Assembly (NCBI RefSeq): GCF_019798055.1
Contig: NZ_JAHOPH010000039.1
Span: 1-33,034 of the forward strand
Source of the DNA: Salsipaludibacter albus
GTDB lineage: Bacteria; Actinomycetota; Nitriliruptoria; Nitriliruptorales; Nitriliruptoraceae
DNA length: 33,034 nt
Reading direction: 5' to 3'
This document shows positions 21,881-28,774 of the stretch, one piece after another; the stretch's first letter is position 1, and each line of letters starts with the position of its first letter. A model generated the notes under the pieces. That model was not told the origin of the DNA. It saw only the letters and a list, made by a program, of their open reading frames with translations, and did no database searches. The position numbers and the translations under genes were made by a program.

Positions 21881-24238
21881 TCAGGTCGTGGCGATGGCCT
21901 CGCAGCCCTCGACGGTCTCGGCGTCACAGGCGTCGTTGCCCGCCCGGCCGTTGGCGCTGTCCTCGCCGGACTCGCCGACCAGGGTGTCGTCGCCGTTGCC
22001 GCCGTCGAGCAGGTCGTTGCGGCCACCCCCGTGCAGGGTGTCGTTGCCGGTGCCGCCAAACAACTGGTCGTCGCCGGCACCACCCCGGAGGGTGTCGTTG
22101 CCGTTGCCGCCACAGATGACGTCGTCGCCGCCGCCCCCGTCGATGGTGTCGTCGCCGTTGAGGCCGACGATCACGTCGTTGCCGACGGTGCCGACGAGCT
22201 CCTCGCCCGCACTGGTGCCGATGACGGTCGCGGTGCGTCCCTCACAGCTGGGCACGTTGGCCGCCATGGTGTCGGCCAGCGCCCGCAGCGCGTCGGCCAG
22301 TCCGGCCGCCTGCGTGGTCGATCCGGTGACCTGGTCGGCCGCCGCGAGCAGGCTCGCCCGTGCATCGCCGTAGGTCTTGGGGTTGGACGCGGCCGCGGCC
22401 CGGTCGAGCGCCGCGGTCACGGCCGACGAGGCCCCGTCGGCGAGGTCGCCGACCCGCAGGGCGGAGGACTGCCACGCACGGGCGGTCAGCACGGTCGCCG
22501 GCCACGACAGCTCCTGCTGGTGCTGCACGTTGGTGGTGGACGTCGTCACCTGGCGGGCCGCGTCGAGCTCGACCTGGGACAGGTGGTCACTCGGCGTCAG
22601 CGCGAACGTGTCGAAGCCACGTCGGATCTCGTTGCCGAACAGGCTGCCGTTCCACCAGTAGGTGGACCAGAAGCCACCGAGGCTCAGCGACGTCGGGCTG
22701 ACCGGGCCCCGGTCGAAGTAGGCGATCTCGACCGGGTCGGACGAGTCGGTGAAGTCGAACACCGTCGTGCCACCCTGGTACCACGCCTGGACCATGATGT
22801 CGCGACCGGGCACGGGGACCAGCGAGCCGTTGTGGGCGACGCAGTTCTCCTGGTTGGTCTGGACCATCGGCAGCTTGAAGTAGCTGCGCCACTCCATCCT
22901 GGGGCCGTCGTCGGTCTGGACGATGTCGAACAGGGCGTTGGCGCCCCAGTTCAGCGGGTCGGTCGGGCGGCACCGTGCGCCGGAGCCGCCGCCCCACTCG
23001 TCGGTGAAGATCACCTTGGTGCCGTCGTTGTTGAACGTCGCGGAGTGCCAGTACGCGAAGTTGTAGTCACGCACGGCGTCGATGCGACGGGGGTTGGGCG
23101 GGTCGGAGATGTCGATCAGCAGACCATCGCCCTGGCACGCGCCGGCCGCCAGACCGATCGCCGGGTAGGCGGTGATGTCGTGGCACTGCGAGGTCTGCGA
23201 CACGCTCTGGCCGCCCGGCGCGCGTGGGTCGTCGGCCGGGTAGGTCGGCTGGAGGCCGGACCCCGGCAGGCCGTTGAGCGAGCCGCTCATGTGGTCGCCC
23301 TCGCAGCTGTTGTCGCCGCAGGTGCTCATGATCCGGGCGTTGCGGTTGACGATCTCGGCGGCGCCGGTGTCGAGGTCGACCTCGGCGACGGTGATCGAGA
23401 AGTTCGCCGTGTTGATGTCGACCAGCGAGCTCGCGCCCGTGCAGCCGCCCGGCAGCTCGGTGGCGGCGCGGACACCGGCCGTCCCCGAGATGTAGATCCA
23501 CGCGGTGTCGTCGTCGCCCGGCGTGGTGACGATGGTGTGGGTGTGCGACCCCTTGCAGGACTGCACGCCCTCGAGCTGGACCGGTGCGTCGAGGTCGCCG
23601 ATGTCCCAGATGCGGACGCCACGGAAGCGGTTGGCGGCGGTGACCCCACCGCTCGTGCAGTCGATCTTGGCGCCGGTGGCCTCGACCGACATGAACAGCA
23701 GGTCCCCGACGACCGAGACGTCGTTCTGGCTGCCGGGACAGATCACGGACGTCCGCAGGCTCGGCTCGGACGGCTCGGAGACGTCGTAGAGGTTGAAGCC
23801 GTTGTAGTTGCCGGAGACGGCGTAGGACCGTCCGTCCCGGGTGAAGAACGCCAGGTCGGAGTTGGTGTTGGCACCGGGGGCGAGGGGCAGGGTGGCAAGG
23901 TGGTCGAGGTTGCTGGCGACCTCCTCGGCGTCGTAGATCCCGGCACCCAGGCCCACGCGGGGGTCGTCGGTCGTCGGGAACTCGGGTGCGAGGGCGGCCT
24001 CCTCGGCGCCGACGGACTCCAGTCCGGGCTGGGCGTCGAAGGGCTGGACCTCGCTGGTGGCCTCGTTGCTGGCCTCGGCGCCTGCGTCAGCAGGCTGGGT
24101 CCCGTCGGACTCGTGGTCGCCGGGGGTGGCCGCGGCTGGCAGCACGGTCCCGACGAGTGACATCGACAGGAGCAGGATCAGGAGCAGGGGTGACCAGCGG
24201 GTCACGGCTGCGCGGAGTGCGAACGGTGCGCGTTGCAT
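21881..24238 (-). CDS. Secreted LVIVD-propeller protein with C-terminal RTX calcium-binding repeats
   Basis: A 785-residue exported protein. The signal peptide is residues 1 to about 37 (SPLLLILLLSMSLVGTVLPA, cut near AAA-TPG). A propeller of LVIVD-type blades occupies about residues 95-560: DLAFFTRDGRSYAVSGNYNG with LYDVSEPSEP, VRIWDIGDLDAPVQ, LLIDISDPPNPRRID and VFDFTDSSDPVEIAYFDRGP. Many Cys suggest disulfides. A helical stretch (about 570-665) follows. The last 120 residues hold about nine GGxGxDxLx nonapeptides (GDDTIDGGG, GNDTLRGGA, GNDTLHGGG and others), the calcium-binding RTX roll, and end with a Cys-containing cap. No RTX toxin domain is present. The ATG at 24238 is chosen for the signal peptide and AAAGG upstream; the frame stays open to 24469. 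It is divergent from a TetR gene and upstream of DUF305. Confidence 0.87.
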   Translation of the reverse strand: MQRAPFALRAAVTRWSPLLLILLLSMSLVGTVLPAAATPGDHESDGTQPADAGAEASNEATSEVQPFDAQPGLESVGAEEAALAPEFPTTDDPRVGLGAGIYDAEEVASNLDHLATLPLAPGANTNSDLAFFTRDGRSYAVSGNYNGFNLYDVSEPSEPSLRTSVICPGSQNDVSVVGDLLFMSVEATGAKIDCTSGGVTAANRFRGVRIWDIGDLDAPVQLEGVQSCKGSHTHTIVTTPGDDDTAWIYISGTAGVRAATELPGGCTGASSLVDINTANFSITVAEVDLDTGAAEIVNRNARIMSTCGDNSCEGDHMSGSLNGLPGSGLQPTYPADDPRAPGGQSVSQTSQCHDITAYPAIGLAAGACQGDGLLIDISDPPNPRRIDAVRDYNFAYWHSATFNNDGTKVIFTDEWGGGSGARCRPTDPLNWGANALFDIVQTDDGPRMEWRSYFKLPMVQTNQENCVAHNGSLVPVPGRDIMVQAWYQGGTTVFDFTDSSDPVEIAYFDRGPVSPTSLSLGGFWSTYWWNGSLFGNEIRRGFDTFALTPSDHLSQVELDAARQVTTSTTNVQHQQELSWPATVLTARAWQSSALRVGDLADGASSAVTAALDRAAAASNPKTYGDARASLLAAADQVTGSTTQAAGLADALRALADTMAANVPSCEGRTATVIGTSAGEELVGTVGNDVIVGLNGDDTIDGGGGDDVICGGNGNDTLRGGAGDDQLFGGTGNDTLHGGGRNDLLDGGNGDDTLVGESGEDSANGRAGNDACDAETVEGCEAIATT
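21915..22190 (-). repeat. RTX nonapeptide repeat block
   Basis: Around nine to ten 27-base units, coding for GGxGxDxUx, form the C-terminal part of the LVIVD/RTX protein. The repeats differ enough at DNA level that this is a protein repeat and not a recent DNA amplification. One unit (RNDLLDGGN) has Arg in place of the first Gly. Confidence 0.8.
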
Positions 24239-24320
24239 CGAGGGCCTTTCAGGTTCTGGCGCCCGGGATCGCCGGGCGTTCGGTGGTGTCACCGGCACGT
24301 TCGGTCGGTGCTGCTCGACG

Positions 24321-24349
24321 GGCACGGTTCGTGGCACGATGCGTGGCAC
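24321..24349. promoter_or_regulatory. Three GGCAC direct repeats with 12-bp period
   Basis: GGCAC occurs at 24321-24325, 24333-24337 and 24345-24349, spaced exactly 12 bases; the last two are extended to GTGGCAC. A fourth GGCAC lies at 24294. They are in the divergent gap, upstream of the LVIVD/RTX gene. Regular spacing could reflect an activator site, but G+C-rich sequence makes chance hits common. Confidence 0.3.
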
Positions 24350-24382
24350 TTCCGGCATGTGGACCCTGGCCCCCGAGGGTTT

Positions 24383-24406
24383 AACTTGACGTACGTACGG
24401 TAAGTT
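24383..24406. promoter_or_regulatory. 24-bp palindrome, probable TetR operator
   Basis: The arms AACTT (24383-24387) and AAGTT (24402-24406) flank a CGTACGTACG core; 20 of 24 positions obey two-fold symmetry, the exceptions being two pairs beside the arms. The site is A+T-richer than its surroundings. It lies between the divergent LVIVD/RTX gene (145 bases away) and the TetR gene (52 to 82 bases away). TetR dimers typically bind palindromes of this size, so autoregulation and control of the secreted protein are likely. Confidence 0.65.
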
Positions 24407-24487
24407 AGACGGTGGTGGCCCCCCCGTCAATACGCTCGCGCCACCACCACGACGCGGATGGTCCACCAACCGGAATCGAGGCCCGCG

Positions 24488-25030
24488 GTGTCACGACCCA
24501 GTCGACGCGACGAGCTGCTCGCTGCGGCGCTGTCCCTGCTCGTCGAGTGGGGCTACGAGGGCATGGCGATCTCGATGCTCGCGGAGGAGGTCGGGGTCAC
24601 CAAGGCGGCCGTGACCTACCACTTCCCGTCCAAGGAGGACCTGCTGGCCGCGCTGGCCGATCCCCTCCTGAACGCCCTGGACGAGGTCGTCCCGGCGGCG
24701 GGCGAGGTGCCCGACTGGCCCGACGGGGTCCGTGCACTGGTGGAGCGCTACCTCGACATCCTGCTCGCCAACCAGGACCTGGCGGTCTGGCTGGAGGGCG
24801 ACCGTGCCGTGCTGGTGCACGCTGCGGTCGGCGAGCGACTTCGTGCCAACCACGACCGGATGCGCGCCGCCCTGGTCGGTGGCTCCACCGAGACGCGTGG
24901 CCAGATCGCCGCGAGCATCGCGTTGGGAGCCCTGTGGCGCCCGGTCCGCAAGATCGGGGCGGAGGACGTCGAGCGACACCGGGACCTGCTGGTCGCGTCG
25001 GCGATGGCGCCCCTGGACGCCTGGCGCTGA
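24488..25030 (+). CDS. TetR-family transcriptional regulator
   Basis: About 180 residues. The N-terminal helix-turn-helix is typical: RRDELLAAALSLLVEWGYEG, then MAISMLAEEVGVTKAAVTYH and FPSKEDLLAALADPLL. The C-terminal half is helical and carries the ligand and dimer regions, with no clue to the ligand. I prefer GTG at 24488 because GAGG lies six bases upstream; an in-frame ATG at 24458 would add ten residues but has no ribosome site. The palindrome at 24383-24406 is the likely operator. The gene is convergent with the glutaminase, 30 bases apart. Confidence 0.88.
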   Translation: MSRPSRRDELLAAALSLLVEWGYEGMAISMLAEEVGVTKAAVTYHFPSKEDLLAALADPLLNALDEVVPAAGEVPDWPDGVRALVERYLDILLANQDLAVWLEGDRAVLVHAAVGERLRANHDRMRAALVGGSTETRGQIAASIALGALWRPVRKIGAEDVERHRDLLVASAMAPLDAWR

Positions 25031-25060
25031 TCCCCGGCGGGCCCGGGTGCCGTCGCGGGG

Positions 25061-26887
25061 TCAGGCGCGCAGGCTCGCGGCCTCGCGGTTGGCCCGACGG
25101 AGTCGGTCCGACGAGCTCAGCAGCAGGTGTTCGAGCACCTGCGTGTAGACCCGGGGTGCCTCCTCCCGGAGCGCGTCCAGCCGGGGTCGCTCCAGCACGT
25201 GACAGCGCACCGGGGTGCGGGCGCGCACGGTCGCCGAGCGACGATCCCGCCCGACGACGCTCAGCTCGCCGAACACGACGCCGGGATAGAGGTCCGCGAT
25301 GCGGGTCTCCAGGCCCGTGGCGGGGTCGGCGTAGGACACGCGAGCGACCCCCTCGGCGAGCAGGAACAGGGCATCGGCCTCGTCGTCCTGGACCACGATG
25401 TCCTCGCCCGGCGACCAACTCCGCGTGGTCAGGGCCTCCTGCAGCCGTGCACGACCGTCGGGATCCAGCGCCCGGGTGAGGGAGAACTCGTCGACGGCGA
25501 AGCGGGCCGCAGCGGGGTCGGGCCGACCCGACGCGGCGAGCAGGTCCTCCTCGCACGCCAACAGGGCCTCGTCCAGCGACGGGGCCACGGTGACGTCTAG
25601 CCCGTCGAAGGTCGACTCCCCGACCGTCCCACCCGGGTCCGCGACGACCAGTCGGGCGCCGGCCGTGCGGACGTCGGCGGCGACCCCGCGCAGCAGGCCG
25701 GTGGTCGACTGGTCCCACGTACCGGTCCGGCGCAGGTCCACGACGAACGTGTGCGCCCGGGCGATGCGCTCGTCGACCTCGCGGACCAGCCGTTCCAGGC
25801 AGGTGGCGAACAGGTCGCCCTGCAACTCGATGACGACCACCTCGTTGCCGTGCTCGGCCAGGATGGCCTCGTCGACGGCGGGGCGTCCCCGCGTGGAGGC
25901 CACCTCCGACAGCAGGTAGGTCCGGCGGATCGCGTGGGCCGACATGGACGGGGCCCGGAGCAGGTGGAGGTCGAACACCCGGGACAGGTCCCGACAGGCG
26001 GCGACCCCGCGGACGCTGTTGCCGTTGACGTCCAGCAGCGGCGAGAACATCGCCACGCCGAACTGTCCCGGGAGCACACCGATGACCCCACCCCCGACAC
26101 CGCTCTTGGCCGGCAGGCCGACCTCGTAGGTCCAGGTGCCCGAGTAGTCGTACATGCCGCAGGTGCTCATCACCGAAAGCACCTTCTCGACGTGGCCCGG
26201 TTCCAGCACGCGGTCGCCGGTCGAGGGATTGGTGCCACCGTTGGCCAGGGTGGCCGCCATCGTCGCCAGGTCGACACAGTCCACCAGGATCGCGCACTGG
26301 CGGAAGTAGTCCTCGACCACCTCGTCCACGGGATCGGGGATCACCTCGCTGGCACGCAGGAGGTTGGCGATGGCGCGGTTGCGGAAGCCCGTCGCGCTCT
26401 CGGAGGCGAACACCTCCCGATCCCAGTCCAGCCCGCGGCCGGCGTAGCGCGAGAACGTGTCGAGGATGTGGTCGAAGCGGGGCTCGTCGGGAAGGTCCGG
26501 CACCAGCCCGGTGACCGCGATCGCACCGGCGTTGATCATGGGGTTGCGGGGTCGGCCGGTCCCGGCCTCCAGGCTGATCGAGTTGAAGGCCTCGCCGGAC
26601 GGCTCCACCCCCACGTGCTTCTCGACCGTCGCCGGTCCGCAGTGGTCCAGTGCCATGCCGTAGGTGAAGGCCTTCGACACCGACTGGATGGTGAAGGCGA
26701 CGTCCACGTCACCGACCGCGTACTGGTGGCCGTCGGCCGTGACCAGGGCGATGCCGAAGTGACGGGGATCCGCCCGCGTGAGTTCGGGGATGTAGTTCGC
26801 GAGGGTGCCCGCCATCACGTCCGCATAGCGGGCATGGACCTGCTCGATGCGGCGTGTCACCGCGTCCTGTCGTCGTCCCTGCCCCAT
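25061..26887 (-). CDS. glsA: Glutaminase A fused to STAS and cyclic-nucleotide-binding domains
   Basis: A 608-residue, three-domain protein. Residues 1 to about 315 are a serine-type glutaminase that converts glutamine to glutamate and ammonia: FTIQSVSKAFTYGMALDHCG holds the catalytic Ser69-x-x-Lys72; others are GRPRNPMINAGAIAVTGL, a Tyr/Asn region at EVFASESATGFRNRAIAN, and LPAKSGVGGGVIGVLPGQFG. Residues about 345-450 are a STAS domain (NEVVVIELQGDLFATCLERL ... VVDLRRTGTWDQSTTGLLRG). Residues about 470-590 are a cyclic-nucleotide-binding domain (GEDIVVQDDEADALFLLAEG, and VVFGELSVVGRDRRSATVRA, the FGE...RxA phosphate-binding cassette). Most glutaminases are about 310 residues. It follows cofC after 149 bases and may have its own promoter. 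The cytoplasm is its likely location. Confidence 0.92.
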   Translation of the reverse strand: MGQGRRQDAVTRRIEQVHARYADVMAGTLANYIPELTRADPRHFGIALVTADGHQYAVGDVDVAFTIQSVSKAFTYGMALDHCGPATVEKHVGVEPSGEAFNSISLEAGTGRPRNPMINAGAIAVTGLVPDLPDEPRFDHILDTFSRYAGRGLDWDREVFASESATGFRNRAIANLLRASEVIPDPVDEVVEDYFRQCAILVDCVDLATMAATLANGGTNPSTGDRVLEPGHVEKVLSVMSTCGMYDYSGTWTYEVGLPAKSGVGGGVIGVLPGQFGVAMFSPLLDVNGNSVRGVAACRDLSRVFDLHLLRAPSMSAHAIRRTYLLSEVASTRGRPAVDEAILAEHGNEVVVIELQGDLFATCLERLVREVDERIARAHTFVVDLRRTGTWDQSTTGLLRGVAADVRTAGARLVVADPGGTVGESTFDGLDVTVAPSLDEALLACEEDLLAASGRPDPAAARFAVDEFSLTRALDPDGRARLQEALTTRSWSPGEDIVVQDDEADALFLLAEGVARVSYADPATGLETRIADLYPGVVFGELSVVGRDRRSATVRARTPVRCHVLERPRLDALREEAPRVYTQVLEHLLLSSSDRLRRANREAASLRA

Positions 26888-27036
26888 GCGTCGCCCCCCG
26901 GCGTCCTGGCGACGGCCACTCCGGCCGGGTGCGAGTCTGGCAGCCGGCGGTGTGGTCGATGCGTCCGCCGTGTTTCGACGGGGTTTCTGCTCGTCGCAGG
27001 ACGATGCCTCCCACGTCGTGCCACGCCCCTCACGGC
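26888..27036 (-). other. 149-base gap before glsA
   Basis: No gene is seen here. The minus strand contains an A-richer stretch (AGAAACCCCGTCGAAACA, around 26970-26990) that stands out from the G+C-rich background, and only short stems. A promoter or leader for glsA is likely, but I recognise no riboswitch family. Confidence 0.3.
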
Positions 27037-27657
27037 TCAGCCGGTCGCGGTCCTCACCGCTCGCCGGACGGGTCCGTGCAGCTCGGGTGCGTCGGCCCAG
27101 TCCTCCGGCACGTCCAGGTCACCGAAGCCCGGGGAGCGGTGGACGGCGACCTGCAGGCCGGCCGCCCGAGCCCGGTCGACGTGGCGGGCGAAGCTGCCCG
27201 GCCCGAACGCCGGTGCCAGGACGCCGGGCGGTCGCAGCAGCAGGGCGTTGGTGCCCTCCTCCCGCTGGCACGGGACCACCACGGCGTCCGGGTCGCCGGC
27301 TCCACGGGCCGCGGCCAGCAACCCGTGGAGGTCGACGAGACGGAGGTGGGGGAGGTCGGCCGGCAGGACCAGTGCACGGTCCCACCCGTCGGCCGCGAGC
27401 CGGGCCAGGCCCTGCGCGACGGCCGTGTCCAGGTCCTCGCCGTCCTCGACGAGCGTCGTGGCGCCTGCTCGCCGAGCCAGTGCGCGCATGCGTTTGCTCC
27501 GGGACACCACGACCACCGGGCCGAGGCCGTCCGCCACGGTGACCGTGCGGGCCAGCAGTCGTCGTGCCAGGGCGGTCCGCTCGGCGTCGGTCAGGACCGG
27601 GGCGAGCCGGCCCTTGGCGCCGACGGCCGGCTTGACCGGGACGACCGTGGCGATCAC
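27037..27657 (-). CDS. cofC: Phospholactate/phosphoenolpyruvate guanylyltransferase of F420 biosynthesis
   Basis: A 206-residue nucleotidyltransferase (CofC/FbiD). It activates 2-phospholactate (archaea) or phosphoenolpyruvate (as shown for mycobacterial FbiD) with GTP; the product is used by CofD. Family motifs are ATVVPVKPAVGAKGRLAPVL at the N-terminus (nucleotide loop), ALVLPADLPHLRLVDLHGLL with the metal-binding Asp, EEGTNALLLRPPGV, and GFGDLDVPEDWADAPEL near the end. The GTG start (27657) overlaps the cofD stop by four bases (GTGA), so the two F420 genes are coupled. In an actinobacterium the PEP route is more likely; this is inference. Confidence 0.9.
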   Translation of the reverse strand: MIATVVPVKPAVGAKGRLAPVLTDAERTALARRLLARTVTVADGLGPVVVVSRSKRMRALARRAGATTLVEDGEDLDTAVAQGLARLAADGWDRALVLPADLPHLRLVDLHGLLAAARGAGDPDAVVVPCQREEGTNALLLRPPGVLAPAFGPGSFARHVDRARAAGLQVAVHRSPGFGDLDVPEDWADAPELHGPVRRAVRTATG

Positions 27658-28610
27658 GACGGCTCCGGTCCGACCGTGTCGAGCAGCCACGTCGCCAGGC
27701 GTCGCTGGGCAGAGGCATCGACCATGACGGTGTCGGTCGCCCAGGCCTGCATGCCCCGCCGGGTGACGTCGGCGACACGGTCTGCGTCCACCTCGTCGAG
27801 CACGAACCCGGTCAGGAGGTCGCCGAGGTGGTCGGCCACGCCCACGGCCGACACCTCGAGCCCGAAGTCGGCGAGCAACTGCGCCGCCGGGCCCTTCAGG
27901 GCGCGGCCACCGACGATGGGGCTGACCGCGACGGTCGGGCCGGACCGGTGGTGCAGGGCGTCGCGGATGTCGTCGATCGCCCGGATGGGGTCGATGCTCA
28001 GGAACGGGTTGCTGGGGGCGAGCAGGACCAGGTCGGCCCGGGCGATGGCCTCCACCACGCCCGGGGCGGCCGTGGCGACGTCCGCGCCCCGGAACTCCAG
28101 TGACGCGACCGGGGGCTCGGCCCGGTGGGCCACGAACCAGTCCTGGAAGGCGAGGTCGGCGCCGTCGACGGTGTGGATCCGCGTGGCGACCACGTCCTCG
28201 CTCATCGGCAGGACCGTGGGGGCCACCCCCAGGCGATCGGCCAGCCGGGTCACGATCTCGCCCAGCGGCACACCGTCGTGACGCCACTGGGAGCGCAGGA
28301 GGCTGGTGGCCAGGTCCTGGTCGCCCAGCCGGAACCAGGTCGGTCCGTCCAGGTCGGCGACCGCGTCCATCACGGCCCAGGTCGCGTCGGCCCGACCCCA
28401 CCCGTGCTCGGGGTGCTGCACCCCGGCCAGGCGGTACAGCACGGTGTCCACGTCGGGCTGGATCCACACGCCGAGGTGCTCGAAGTCGTCGCCCGTGTTC
28501 ACCACGACGGTCAGCTGGTCGGGGTCGAGCACCGCGGCGAGTCCGGCGACCAGGCGGGAGCCGCCGACGCCACCGGCCAGGACCACGACCGAGCGTGTCG
28601 AGCCTGCCAC
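27654..28610 (-). CDS. cofD: 2-phospho-L-lactate transferase (F420 assembly, CofD/FbiA)
   Basis: A 318-residue enzyme that joins the activated phospholactate or phosphoenolpyruvate moiety to the deazaflavin Fo to give (dehydro-)F420-0. Family stretches are VVVLAGGVGGSRLVAGLA, VVVNTGDDFEHLGVWIQPDV with DTVLYRLAGV, LGDQDLATSLLRS, LLAPSNPFLSIDPI and VSPIVGGRALKGPAA. The GTG at 28610 is chosen since GGAGGGG lies five bases upstream and the glycine loop begins seven residues later; the open frame extends to 28772 without a plausible start. It is the first gene of cofD-cofC and divergent from the aldehyde dehydrogenase. No glutamyl ligase (CofE/FbiB) or Fo synthase is nearby. Confidence 0.93.
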   Translation of the reverse strand: MAGSTRSVVVLAGGVGGSRLVAGLAAVLDPDQLTVVVNTGDDFEHLGVWIQPDVDTVLYRLAGVQHPEHGWGRADATWAVMDAVADLDGPTWFRLGDQDLATSLLRSQWRHDGVPLGEIVTRLADRLGVAPTVLPMSEDVVATRIHTVDGADLAFQDWFVAHRAEPPVASLEFRGADVATAAPGVVEAIARADLVLLAPSNPFLSIDPIRAIDDIRDALHHRSGPTVAVSPIVGGRALKGPAAQLLADFGLEVSAVGVADHLGDLLTGFVLDEVDADRVADVTRRGMQAWATDTVMVDASAQRRLATWLLDTVGPEPS

Positions 28611-28689
28611 GTCGTCCCCTCCAGGATCCGACAGCGTGCGGGACCCGGGTGGGCCGTCCCGCGGATGCGAGGCCCGATCGTACGGCGAG

Positions 28690-28718
28690 GGGACAGGCTG
28701 CCCGGTCGGCCGTAGGGT
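28690..28718 (+). promoter_or_regulatory. Candidate promoter for the aldehyde dehydrogenase
   Basis: GGGACA (28690-28695), a 17-base spacer and TAGGGT (28713-28718), in the divergent gap between cofD and the dehydrogenase. The expected leader is about 50 bases with a GGGAG ribosome site before the ATG. Confidence 0.4.
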
Positions 28719-28774
28719 CGTCGATGCCGACCCCTTGAGGCCGACCCCCTGACGCCCAACCCTGGGAGCCACCG

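Noticed and set aside
21881-24238. An RTX toxin.
   Set aside because: RTX nonapeptides are present, but the N-terminal part is a signal peptide plus LVIVD propeller; no toxin, protease or lipase domain and no type I secretion genes are nearby.
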